DNA of 23,912 nt, taken from the IMG/VR virus record IMGVR_UViG_3300042898_001332, positions 1-23,912 of that record; one strand, written 5' to 3'. Positions 14,296-21,783 of this stretch are shown one piece after another. Each line of letters begins with the position of its first letter. Position 1 is the first letter of the stretch. The position numbers and the translations under genes are program-made. The notes beneath the pieces are model-generated. The model was not told the DNA's origin and did not search any database. It was given only the letters and a program-made list of their open reading frames with translations. The DNA is from a virus.

Positions 14296-14718
14296 TCAAT
14301 TATTTATGGTATTAAACCAAATGTTCTGTTTGCTGCCTGTGGCAATCAACTCTGGAGCAAGCTCATTTATTTCGTCTAGACCTACTATCATTGGAATTCC
14401 TGAACATTCAGACAATAAGCTATCATAGTTGTCTATGTCGCCATTTGCACTGTACACACCGGGAGTTTCAATCTCAAAAGAAAATTCCCAGGCGCCATCA
14501 GCTACTGTAGTATTGCCTATGGCCATTGGTTGAGTGCGCAGGCTGATCATTTGCACAATGGTTTCCCAATTGCGTTGCTGGTTTCTTGCTCTATTCCAAT
14601 CTTGTTGATTGTTGATTGTTTGTCCGGTTTGATCTTCAAAAGGAACCGTGGACGGACGGAAGTGCCCAGTTATTCCTGTGTGACTGCAATCAAACAAAGT
14701 TCTACATTGTATTTTCAT
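14296..14718 (-). CDS. Conserved phage protein of unknown function
   Basis: 140 residues from the ATG at 14718; the longer frame to 14772 would cross a transcription terminator and is not used. N-terminus MKIQCRTLFDCSHTGITGHF, then NNQQDWNRARNQQRNWETI and MISLRTQPM, then a beta-rich part (AWEFSFEIETPGVY) and an acidic end. I recall this as a conserved family of T4-like aquatic phages without a named function. A TTAAATA motif is eight bases before the ATG, leaving no room for a usual ribosome site. Confidence 0.72.
   Translation of the reverse strand: MKIQCRTLFDCSHTGITGHFRPSTVPFEDQTGQTINNQQDWNRARNQQRNWETIVQMISLRTQPMAIGNTTVADGAWEFSFEIETPGVYSANGDIDNYDSLLSECSGIPMIVGLDEINELAPELIATGSKQNIWFNTINN
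14301..14307 (-). promoter_or_regulatory. Late promoter motif (ATAAATA)
   Basis: ATAAATA on the minus strand, 21 bases upstream of the GTG start at 14279 and overlapping the last codons of the gene before it. The AAGGAT ribosome site follows it. Confidence 0.5.
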
Positions 14719-14726
14719 TCTGCAGG

Positions 14727-14733
14727 TATTTAA
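14727..14733 (-). promoter_or_regulatory. Possible late promoter motif (TTAAATA)
   Basis: TTAAATA on the minus strand, eight bases from the ATG at 14718 and just after the terminator of the preceding gene. If used, the transcript would start about three bases before the ATG and be almost leaderless. The close spacing makes this call less certain than the others. Confidence 0.4.
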
Positions 14734-14737
14734 TGCC

Positions 14738-14769
14738 AAAAGAAAACCCCGGGTTTTATTCCGGGGTTT
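14738..14769 (-). terminator. Rho-independent terminator after the 128-residue virion protein gene
   Basis: A perfect 9-bp stem (AAACCCCGG at 14752-14744 side, CCGGGGTTT at 14761-14769 side, reading GAAACCCCGG-loop-CCGGGGTTT on the minus strand) with an 8-base loop, followed on the minus strand by TTTTCTTTT. It lies 19 bases after the stop of the gene at 14789-15175, and is the only strong terminator I see in the window. Confidence 0.88.
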
Positions 14770-14788
14770 CAATCAAGTTAAAAACTGA

Positions 14789-15175
14789 TTAAGATGCAGC
14801 TAGTTTGAAACCAACATTGGAAGCACTGTTCAACTGGTAACCAGTGTAAGTGATGTTGGCAGCAGCCAAGAACACAGCGGCGTTGGCAAATGCACCTGTT
14901 GGGTACACAGCAAAGCTCAATGTTGTGCCGTCAACTTGGTACATTGCAACTGTAGCTGTTTGTTGAATAGCGTTGATAACATTAGCAACATACTCTTGAA
15001 CACCTTGTTGAGAAACAACAGTAGTGTTAGCAACAGCGCCGAAGAAGTCTAATTTCGGACCAGCTGGTTGAACTGGAGTACCAGCAGTAGAGGCTGATGG
15101 AGAAACTGGACCGTTTTGTACATCAAGTGCAAATACTGGTTGTGCATCACCATTCGAAGGGGTATAATAAGCCAT
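14789..15175 (-). CDS. Small, probably abundant virion protein
   Basis: 128 residues starting MAYYTPSNGDAQPVFALDVQ. Ala, Val, Thr, Gln and Asn rich with almost no Cys or charged residues: a Ser/Pro-rich linker (GPVSPSASTAGTPVQPAG), a helix EYVANVINAIQQTATVAMYQ, and strands (LSFAVYPTGAF, NITYTGYQL). It looks like a small capsid, decoration or tail protein. It has its own late promoter (GTAAATA), a strong ribosome site (AAAGGAAAT) and a strong terminator, making it a single-gene unit, as expected for a protein made in many copies. No enzyme motif. Exact place in the particle unknown. Confidence 0.8.
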   Translation of the reverse strand: MAYYTPSNGDAQPVFALDVQNGPVSPSASTAGTPVQPAGPKLDFFGAVANTTVVSQQGVQEYVANVINAIQQTATVAMYQVDGTTLSFAVYPTGAFANAAVFLAAANITYTGYQLNSASNVGFKLAAS

Positions 15176-15218
15176 GATAAATTTCCTTTAAGTTTATAGA
15201 TCTTTTTGATCCTGCACT

Positions 15219-15225
15219 TATTTAC
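15219..15225 (-). promoter_or_regulatory. Late promoter motif (GTAAATA)
   Basis: GTAAATA on the minus strand, 43 bases upstream of the ATG at 15175, in the only non-coding gap before that gene. With the terminator at 14738-14769 it frames a single-gene transcript. Confidence 0.5.
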
Positions 15226-15239
15226 CAAAGTGACAAAAA

Positions 15240-17222
15240 TCACTGTGGTTGAGGGTTATTTCTCTGCCTATTTCTAGCGGCAAATGAGTTGGGGTCAAAG
15301 CGGCTTACCAGTTTGCTGTAGCCTGCAGGGGTGGCCATTACCCAGCCCTCACCTCCAGGATTGGCAATGTCTGCTTGTGCCTTGAGGTGCATCTTGAGCT
15401 TGTGCAACAATTCAAATGCCAGGAATGCGGCACCCAAGGCGTCTTGATTGCTGCCAGGACTCTTTAGATATTCCACAATGTTGTTGAATTTGCGTGGAGT
15501 TACTCGTGTTTGCAACCATTGCCCAAACTCTACCACCAGCTGATTGGCTGGTTCTAAGGGCTGTCCTACTTTGGTATTGATAAAGTCCACAGCCAGTTTA
15601 AACAAGTCTGTGATCTGCATGGCTCTTAGCTCAATTGGATTGAACAATGTTTTTAGATTTTCCAGTTGTCCACCGCTGGCCACCTTCTTCAACAAACCAG
15701 TCAGCTGTTTTACCACTTGATCATCTGTGGCCAGTACTTTAGGTGATGCAGGTGTTTCCAACAACAGACCCGGCACAGGATTAAACTTTACACCACTCAG
15801 CGGTTGTCTAGGATCACCTTGGTCGGCATACATTGAGTGCATGGCTATGCCAATCTGTGCTGGTGGTGCTCCTGTTTCAGGATTGCCAGATATACGACGA
15901 CCCATTGGACTTTTTACTGGAATACGATATTCAATAGTGTTGGGTTCAAACACATAATTGCCGTCAATTACAGGAGGAGTTTGCATGAACAGCAAGTCGC
16001 CTTTGACATAGCCACGGAACCCTTCAGGCAAGGCTGCTTCTAAAACAGGAAACAAAGTAGCATACAGTTGAATTAGATCTGACCGTTCGCCCTTGCGCAT
16101 GCCTTGAATTTGTGCCATCATTTGGGGACTGGTGGCCAAGCCATCATAGCCTTTGGCGTCAAATCCGGATCCATCAGTCAACACAAATTCCCCGGTTGAG
16201 GGCTTGCGACCAAATATAAGTGCAGGCTTGCCGTCCCATTTGGCTGTGGTAGTTTGTTGCGGTGCTTCAGTGGCATGTTTAACAATGTCCAGTGCTTTCT
16301 GGATGCCAGCAGGACCTTCACGGAACACAAGATCTTCCAGGTGTTCGATACCTTTGGCTCTGCCGCCTACACCGGCCGCATCAGCTTCGTACAGTTGATA
16401 TGGGTTGGTTGCTTCTGTTTCTATCAAGGGAGTCATACCCTGATTGACAATACGATCACGCAGTTTGGCCAAGAAGTTTACTTCCGTGTGTTCATTCACA
16501 GCGCCTGGCTCTTGCAGTCCTTCTCGAGCCAGATACTCACGAAAATCTTTTAGCTTGGCATCACGATTCTTGTCTTTGGCCAAGGCGGCATAGATGCTTT
16601 CTACATTTTTGAGTGCGTCACGGGTGGCAGTTTTGCCCAGGAACATGGTGGCCAGTTGATCAGGATCCATGGTTACCAATTGATTGCTGGTTCTATCAAA
16701 CACGCCATTTGCACCCACTTTGAAGCCCAATGACTTGGCAATGCTTGACATCAGCACATTGCGATTCATGCCTTTGTATGCAGAGTCTGTGCCGCCACCA
16801 TAGTAGAATTGGCCCCAGTCCAGGTTAGGGAAAAACATAAAGTCTGTCTGCACATATCCTTTGTCTGGACGGCCGGCAATGGGAGTACGCAAATGCACTT
16901 CACCAGCTTTTTTAACCCACTCTTTGGGATTGAGTTTGTGACTGATTGCCCATTGTGTCAGTCGGTTGGCCAGCTCTTCTTTGGAAATTTCATTGGCATC
17001 AACTGCCATGTCCATGTCGCCCGATGTAGGAGCCTTGCCAGTTGATCCTAACCACCGAGTGGGTTGATTGGTCACAGGGTCTCTATCTGAGGTAAAGTCC
17101 AGGCCAGTCAATTGTTCTAGCCATTGTACTGTGGCAGCAACATCGGCCTGATTTATTCGTTGAGTTAAAGGATTGCCATCAGCATCCTTGAAAACATTGC
17201 CGCCTTCTAGTAGATATTTCAT
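15240..17222 (-). CDS. Two-domain nucleotidyltransferase / KxDG ligase-like protein
   Basis: 660 residues. Residues 55-130 show a polymerase-beta-type nucleotidyltransferase signature: LGSTGKAPTSGDMDMAV (G59-S60, then D69 and D71) and a third acid at D127 in VQTDFMFF. Residues 325-412 show a ligase-like adenylation signature: TTTAKWDGKPALIFG, with K328 as candidate nucleotidyl lysine (KxDG), and later GYVKGDLLFM, which resembles motif III. The second part matches, to my recollection, a conserved uncharacterised family of T4-like aquatic phages; the order and the N-terminal domain make it look like a fusion. A helical C-terminal region follows. Possible roles are RNA or DNA end repair or a packaged enzyme. 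It starts one base after the stop of the next gene upstream. Confidence 0.85.
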   Translation of the reverse strand: MKYLLEGGNVFKDADGNPLTQRINQADVAATVQWLEQLTGLDFTSDRDPVTNQPTRWLGSTGKAPTSGDMDMAVDANEISKEELANRLTQWAISHKLNPKEWVKKAGEVHLRTPIAGRPDKGYVQTDFMFFPNLDWGQFYYGGGTDSAYKGMNRNVLMSSIAKSLGFKVGANGVFDRTSNQLVTMDPDQLATMFLGKTATRDALKNVESIYAALAKDKNRDAKLKDFREYLAREGLQEPGAVNEHTEVNFLAKLRDRIVNQGMTPLIETEATNPYQLYEADAAGVGGRAKGIEHLEDLVFREGPAGIQKALDIVKHATEAPQQTTTAKWDGKPALIFGRKPSTGEFVLTDGSGFDAKGYDGLATSPQMMAQIQGMRKGERSDLIQLYATLFPVLEAALPEGFRGYVKGDLLFMQTPPVIDGNYVFEPNTIEYRIPVKSPMGRRISGNPETGAPPAQIGIAMHSMYADQGDPRQPLSGVKFNPVPGLLLETPASPKVLATDDQVVKQLTGLLKKVASGGQLENLKTLFNPIELRAMQITDLFKLAVDFINTKVGQPLEPANQLVVEFGQWLQTRVTPRKFNNIVEYLKSPGSNQDALGAAFLAFELLHKLKMHLKAQADIANPGGEGWVMATPAGYSKLVSRFDPNSFAARNRQRNNPQPQ

Positions 17223-17223
17223 G

Positions 17224-17898
17224 TTATTTCTGACCCATTTGTCTATTTTGGAATTGTACTTCGGCCGCTTTGTTTAATTTTTGTATTGAGACTGGATCAA
17301 TTACTTCTTCATTGTCTGGTCCGCGCCATTTACGATCTGGGAAAGTGTAAATCCAGTTTACACCTGTTTTGTCTTTAATTACAATAGGTTTAGTTGTTGT
17401 GGTGGCAGCAGGTTTGGCTATAGTAGAGTTAGTTGCCACCGGAGTGGTAGCGCCTTGTCCGGACAACGGTGGTGCTGTAGAAGCAGGTGCTACAGGCGCA
17501 GGTGTGCTTGTTGGAGTCGTTGTGGCTGTCGGAGTCGTTGTGGCTGTCGGAGGAGACACTTTATCTAATGCATCAATCATCTGTTGTGAAACGGGTTTGC
17601 CTGCTGGAAAACTAATCCACTGGCCTGTGCCATTTTTACGCTGGAACTGTTGATTTTTCCATTGAACGGTAATCGGCGAATTATCAATAATTTGAAATTG
17701 TTGTAAGAATTTACTTCGTGGTACAGTCGCGGCAGCGGCAGAGGCAGCGGCAGTCTCAGGCGAGTTGGCTGTTATGGAGTCTGGACTAATTCCAGTTTTA
17801 GATGCCGCTGCCTTTATAGCTCGGGCAGCTAAATTATTACCTATATTTTTTAACACACCTTCGGCCACTGGCTTGAGTGTAATTTCATGAATCTGCAT
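17224..17898 (-). CDS. Virion-type protein with Pro/Thr-rich linker
   Basis: 224 residues. The start MQIHEITLKPVAEG resembles the N-termini of its neighbours. An Ala-rich region (AAASAAAATVPRSK) precedes a small domain (FQIIDNSPITVQWKN, GQWISFPAGKP). Then comes a linker of Pro/Thr/Ala repeats encoded by two exact 18-base copies, and a C-terminal domain with GVNWIYTFPDRKWRGPDNEEV. The two small domains look related, each with a W and a GxW/KW turn, so they may be a duplicated module joined by the linker. It overlaps the upstream gene by 14 bases. Function unknown. Confidence 0.75.
   Translation of the reverse strand: MQIHEITLKPVAEGVLKNIGNNLAARAIKAAASKTGISPDSITANSPETAAASAAAATVPRSKFLQQFQIIDNSPITVQWKNQQFQRKNGTGQWISFPAGKPVSQQMIDALDKVSPPTATTTPTATTTPTSTPAPVAPASTAPPLSGQGATTPVATNSTIAKPAATTTTKPIVIKDKTGVNWIYTFPDRKWRGPDNEEVIDPVSIQKLNKAAEVQFQNRQMGQK
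17513..17548 (-). repeat. Two tandem 18-bp copies coding for a Pro/Thr linker
   Basis: The 18-base unit ggagtcgttgtggctgtc (plus strand) occurs twice without mismatch. On the minus strand it codes for TATTTP-type units of the linker in the 17224-17898 protein. In-frame units of this kind can expand or contract without breaking the gene. Confidence 0.85.
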
Positions 17899-18133
17899 TG
17901 GTTCTCCTGACTGACCTTGAAAACTTACTGGGATCTTTTGTGCGGATTGCGTTGAGTAATTTTCGTGTGAGGTTTTCTGCCTGCTCAGGCGAAAACTCTG
18001 CTTCTATTTGTTCCAGCAATCTTGAGGCACTGGTAATAATACTGGCGGCCCTGTTTTCGATTATGATACGTTGATCTCGCTCCACATACATGGAGTCTAA
18101 TTCTTCGAGAATACTTTTTGTTTTCTTTTGCAT
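17885..18133 (-). CDS. Small helical phage protein, unknown
   Basis: 82 residues, nearly all helix: KSILEELDSMYVERDQRIII, then ASIITSASRLLEQIEAEF, then EQAENLTRKLLNAI and a basic tail (KFSRSVRRTNADS). I recall close relatives in other T4-like aquatic phages, always unnamed. It is the first gene of the leftward structural block, with a double late promoter and AAAGG ribosome site, and its end overlaps the next gene by 14 bases. A structural or chaperone role is likely from position only. Confidence 0.78.
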   Translation of the reverse strand: MQKKTKSILEELDSMYVERDQRIIIENRAASIITSASRLLEQIEAEFSPEQAENLTRKLLNAIRTKDPSKFSRSVRRTNADS

Positions 18134-18152
18134 TACACAAGGGCCTTTTGAT

Positions 18153-18163
18153 TATTTATTTAA
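18153..18163 (-). promoter_or_regulatory. Double late promoter motif (TTAAATAAATA)
   Basis: Two overlapping NTAAATA motifs on the minus strand, 19 bases upstream of the ATG at 18133, with the AAAGG ribosome site between. Expected start of the leftward structural transcript. Confidence 0.55.
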
Positions 18164-18184
18164 TTTTGGAAAGCTAGCGGGTAA

Positions 18185-18191
18185 TTAAATA
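18185..18191 (+). promoter_or_regulatory. Possible late promoter motif (TTAAATA) for radical SAM gene
   Basis: TTAAATA on the plus strand, five bases before the ATG at 18197. If used, transcription would start at or next to the ATG, giving a leaderless message. The spacing is odd and the call is tentative. Confidence 0.35.
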
Positions 18192-18196
18192 CTGCC

Positions 18197-19246
18197 ATGA
18201 ACAGTTATTTTTGCGTATTGCCCTTTTATGGTTACGAAATTCCACATAATTCTTACGAAAACATCCATTGTTGTAGACTAGCACCTGGTACTGATATTGC
18301 TATTATACAGGATTCCATCCACAACAAGCAACGGAATACGGCATGCAACACCTGCTGGAAGTTGGAAGATGCTGGATTACCCAGCGAACGGCAACTGCAC
18401 AATCAAGCATTTGATTTTTACCTGGATCGTGATCTAGACAAAATAGAACAAGATACCATTGATGGCCTGCACAGTCCCCAAATTGTCAAGTTAGCCACCA
18501 GCAACTTGTGCAATGGCACATGTGTCACCTGTGACAGTGGCAGTAGCAGTGCATGGGCCGCATTAGAAGGCAAAAAGATACAGTATCAAGTGATGCCCAC
18601 AGATCAACTGGATAAAATTAACTGGGCAAAAACTCGTCAACTGTCATTAGTAGGCGGAGAGCCATTGCTGGAAAGAGTCAACTTTCAGATACTTCAACGC
18701 CTGATTGATCTGAGCAACACCAGTTGTTTTGTATCTGTTGTTACCAATGGATCATGCGAGTTAAATCCGCAACAACTTGATGTGTTGGCGCAATTTCCAA
18801 ACCTGAATATTTGTGTCAGTATAGATGGCGTTGGCCCACGATTTGAATACATGCGGTATCCACTGAAATGGTCTTTGCTGGAACAAAATTTAAAACAGTT
18901 CAAACAAATTGCTCGATATCTTAGTGTAAGCTGTATGATATCAAATTTGAATATTGCTTACTATACAGAAATGATTGATTTTTTTAAGCAACATCAACTG
19001 AAATATTTGTGCAAACAGATAGATCATCCTGACTACTTTTCTCCAGGAAATCTATCTCCTGCTGCCCAACAAACGGTGTTAGAACTTAATCCCAGATACC
19101 ATGATGAAATTCAAGGATTTTTTAATACTGGTCGTTATTCACCTGAGCTGTTTGCACAATGTCAAACTGAAATTGCAAGACAGGATCAATTAAAAAAGAT
19201 CAACATTGTTGACTATGCGCCTGTGAATTTTGTTACCAGTATCTAG
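18197..19246 (+). CDS. Radical SAM protein with N-terminal auxiliary cysteines
   Basis: 349 residues. The radical SAM cluster motif is C105-C109-C112 (SNLCNGTCVTC, CX3CX2C), followed by LSLVGGEPLLE (SAM-binding GGE), VVTNGSCEL and ICVSIDGVG, the usual order of strands. The N-terminus holds another set, C6, C25-C26 and C50/C53 (HCCRLAPG, ACNTCWKLEDAG), a pattern known from twitch/SPASM-type enzymes that bind an extra Fe-S cluster. The enzyme would cleave SAM to a 5'-deoxyadenosyl radical and modify an unknown substrate. It is the only rightward gene here and converges on a second radical SAM gene, with 14 bases of overlap at the 3' ends. There is no clear ribosome site. Confidence 0.9.
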   Translation: MNSYFCVLPFYGYEIPHNSYENIHCCRLAPGTDIAIIQDSIHNKQRNTACNTCWKLEDAGLPSERQLHNQAFDFYLDRDLDKIEQDTIDGLHSPQIVKLATSNLCNGTCVTCDSGSSSAWAALEGKKIQYQVMPTDQLDKINWAKTRQLSLVGGEPLLERVNFQILQRLIDLSNTSCFVSVVTNGSCELNPQQLDVLAQFPNLNICVSIDGVGPRFEYMRYPLKWSLLEQNLKQFKQIARYLSVSCMISNLNIAYYTEMIDFFKQHQLKYLCKQIDHPDYFSPGNLSPAAQQTVLELNPRYHDEIQGFFNTGRYSPELFAQCQTEIARQDQLKKINIVDYAPVNFVTSI

Positions 19247-20345
19247 CATAAAATTCAGCCACTTCAGGAAAAGTGTTTTGGAAACTTTGATTTCTAATCT
19301 GATCAAACTGTTTGATGTGTGCTATTAACTGGTGTATTTGTTCAGGGTTCTCTTTCCAATTGCCAGGAATTAGATTTTGATACACACTTGATTGCATTGC
19401 ATCCACATATTCCTGTGTGCAATTGCCTAATCGTTGAATACCAAATGCCAAGTGGCGAGTGTGGTTTACAACATCACCTTCTCTGTTGGTTATAAAGTTT
19501 TCTTTAAGCCAATATTCTAATTCGTTGATATAAAACAAATTGTATGTGCTTACGGTTTCTTCAACTAGAAACATAACATTGCTAGGAACTGTATCTCTTA
19601 GATGCAACATATTATCAATTACCTTGCTCCAGGTGGCTGGCCAACGCAAGTACTCAAATCGTGCTCCGATTCCATCAAGACTTATGTGCAATTTGACCAA
19701 TTTTACTCGATCAATTAAATCATAGTTACGAGGATGAATTGGTTGTGTGCCATTTGTTTGAAAACACAAGGTAAGTTTTTGTTTGGCGTTAGGAACATTC
19801 TCCACTAACCATTTGACTACATCCCAGTGTGTCTGCCCCAGCAATGTTTCGCCACCGCAGAAAACCAACATCTGCAGATTACTTAGATCCAATTGCTCAA
19901 GTGCAGTGATAATCTCATTGTACTGTTTGGGAGCAAACACAGGTTGATCCCATTGACCATTGTCTTTAAGATGCTTTTGCCAAAAAGTACTGTATTTTGG
20001 ACTACAAGTTCTACATGCTAAATTACAACTAATGTCAAACATTAAATCAATTCTAGCAGGGCCTGTTGGGCAGTCAGGAACCACTAGTCCATCATTCATG
20101 CCCAAACGAAAACTAATGTTCCTTGTGCTTTCTATATTTTTGCAGTTTTCACAACCAGGGTCCCATTTGTTTGCCTGATTTATTTTTCGTAAAGGCTCAA
20201 AGCCAGGATCATTCCAGAAATTGGTTCGTGTGTCTATTGGAATTTTTGAATTTCGCAGGCAACAATGTTGTGCTGTTGGTTCCTGGTCTTTTAAAGATAA
20301 TTCTAATCCACCATGAATCATGGAACAATAAACACTTTTATTCAT
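19233..20345 (-). CDS. Radical SAM protein, paralogue of the 18197-19246 gene
   Basis: 370 residues. CX3CX2C at C107-C111-C114 (SCNLACRTC), then LVFCGGETLLG, CFQTNGTQPI and LHISLDGIGARFEYLRWP. The N-terminal auxiliary set is C7, C28-C29 and C65/C68 (AQHCCLRNS, GCENCKNIE), laid out as in the convergent neighbour, which also shares the RFEYxRxP segment after SxDGxG. So the two are paralogues that have diverged in their C-terminal halves. The ATG follows the helicase stop by one base (AGGTTGAT ribosome site), which ties this gene to the replication transcript. Substrate unknown. Confidence 0.9.
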   Translation of the reverse strand: MNKSVYCSMIHGGLELSLKDQEPTAQHCCLRNSKIPIDTRTNFWNDPGFEPLRKINQANKWDPGCENCKNIESTRNISFRLGMNDGLVVPDCPTGPARIDLMFDISCNLACRTCSPKYSTFWQKHLKDNGQWDQPVFAPKQYNEIITALEQLDLSNLQMLVFCGGETLLGQTHWDVVKWLVENVPNAKQKLTLCFQTNGTQPIHPRNYDLIDRVKLVKLHISLDGIGARFEYLRWPATWSKVIDNMLHLRDTVPSNVMFLVEETVSTYNLFYINELEYWLKENFITNREGDVVNHTRHLAFGIQRLGNCTQEYVDAMQSSVYQNLIPGNWKENPEQIHQLIAHIKQFDQIRNQSFQNTFPEVAEFYARYW

Positions 20346-20346
20346 A

Positions 20347-21783
20347 TCAACCTGTTTTGATCTTGCCCAGCAATTGTTTTAGTTTGGCGCTTTGTACATC
20401 ACCGTCTACTTTGGCTGGTTGTTCCCACGCAGGAGTTCCAGTGGCTTTTTCCCATTTGGTAGAATTACCTTGGACTTCATCAGCAGCCTTGATTTGGCTT
20501 TTGGCCTTGATTGAGTCCATGATTGAACTTTGTGGTCGGTTGTGGCCTGCTTGGTCACCACCTTCATCAGTAATGCGCATTGTTTCAATGTTATACTCCA
20601 AATCAATTTTTTGACCAACGCCGGTCGAGCTTCGAGATTTCATACATTGTATCTGATACTTGCCACGCTCTTTCATGGCACGACTTGTAAAGATACCAAA
20701 CACATTGTCTGCTGTGTTAATTTTACTGATACCACCTGAAATGTGGCTGTGATCAAATTCAATTTCTTCCACAGCACTACGATTCAACTGTGAAGCTGTG
20801 ACCATTAACACTCCGAGCTCTTTGGCCAAGTTACGCAGTTCTTCTGACACATACTTGTCTTTGACAAACAAGTCGTTGGGGCTGACTTTGGCACTTACAG
20901 GCATCAGCAAGTCCAAGTAGTCAATCATCATAAAGTCTACTTTGATCCCTGTTTGGATCTGTACTTCTTTGATATAACTACGGATATCGTTGATATTGCT
21001 TTGTGCCGGCAAGGCTTTTACACGATACTGTCCTGACTTCTTGGCAACCAGTTTAACTTTGAGTTCTGTTGTGTCAATGTCTTTGCGTATGTCTTTGGTT
21101 GACATGTTGGTCAACATGGCGTCTGTACGCAAACTAGTAAGCTCTTCTGAAAGTTCTAGTGTAATGTAAACGCCACTGAGACCTTGTTGCAACCAGTTCA
21201 GAGCAATGTTCATCATGACCAGTGACTTGCCTGAGCCTGATCCACCTGCAAAGATGTTTAGTTCACCTCTACTGAAGCCGCCATACAACAGTCGATCCAG
21301 TTGAGTCCAGCCTGTGCTGACTTGTCCGCCTGAGTTAAAATACTTGTTGATACGACCACTAGGATCTGCAAAATAGTCTGTGCCCATGTCCTTAGTAAGT
21401 GATATTTGTACTGCATCTTTGATTAACTTTTCAACTGGATCATACTCGCCTTTTTCAAGCAAGTCTGCGGCTTTGAGAATTGCTCGCTCAAGTTCTTGCC
21501 GCTTGGTAAATGATTCAAACTCTTGCATAAACCAATCATAGTGTCCTTCATTCAAGTCAGGTACAGTTTGTAATGTTATATTGCATGCGGCCAAAATTTG
21601 GGTACGATCTGGCAGAGTCTTGTACTTGTCGCTGTGTTCTTTGATAAATTCTGCGGCCTTGCGTAGACTCCGATCAAAGTTTTCTGGGTTGTAGATATTT
21701 TGAATGCGCACATAGCTAGATGCGTCTTCTAACATCATTTCAAGAAACAAGCGTTGGACTTCAAGTCCGTATTCTTTTAACAA
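20347..21783 (-). CDS. Replicative DNA helicase, T4 gp41-like (DnaB family)
   Basis: 478 residues. The N-terminal part is helical (DnaB N-domain like). The RecA core has Walker A at 180-187 (GGSGSGKS), catalytic E210 (ITLELSEE), Walker B MMIDYLDLL (D288), a sensor ASQLNRS and the HISGG segment with the Arg finger region MKSRSST. This is the 5'-3' hexameric helicase that unwinds DNA at the phage fork with the primase. The start is TTG at 21783: AAAAAGGAAT lies seven to ten bases upstream and the next in-frame Met (residue 16) would cut the N-domain. It overlaps the SGNH gene by seven bases. Low-complexity tail after residue 430. Confidence 0.93.
   Translation of the reverse strand: MLKEYGLEVQRLFLEMMLEDASSYVRIQNIYNPENFDRSLRKAAEFIKEHSDKYKTLPDRTQILAACNITLQTVPDLNEGHYDWFMQEFESFTKRQELERAILKAADLLEKGEYDPVEKLIKDAVQISLTKDMGTDYFADPSGRINKYFNSGGQVSTGWTQLDRLLYGGFSRGELNIFAGGSGSGKSLVMMNIALNWLQQGLSGVYITLELSEELTSLRTDAMLTNMSTKDIRKDIDTTELKVKLVAKKSGQYRVKALPAQSNINDIRSYIKEVQIQTGIKVDFMMIDYLDLLMPVSAKVSPNDLFVKDKYVSEELRNLAKELGVLMVTASQLNRSAVEEIEFDHSHISGGISKINTADNVFGIFTSRAMKERGKYQIQCMKSRSSTGVGQKIDLEYNIETMRITDEGGDQAGHNRPQSSIMDSIKAKSQIKAADEVQGNSTKWEKATGTPAWEQPAKVDGDVQSAKLKQLLGKIKTG

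Larger units (their letters stand above)
18134..18196. promoter_or_regulatory. Divergent promoter region
   Basis: The 63 bases between the leftward structural block and the only rightward gene carry late-promoter-like motifs on both strands: TTAAATAAATA on minus (18163-18153) and TTAAATA on plus (18185-18191). This is the only divergent gene pair in the window. No sigma-70-like -35/-10 pair stands out. Confidence 0.55.

Noticed and set aside
14719-14772. Longer N-terminus for the 14296-14718 gene
   Set aside because: It would be encoded across the terminator hairpin, and the ATG at 14718 gives the normal start of the family.
19255-19285. Hairpin at the convergent gene ends as a terminator
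   Set aside because: Only a five-base stem (CACTT/AAGTG) without a clean U tract; not enough to call.
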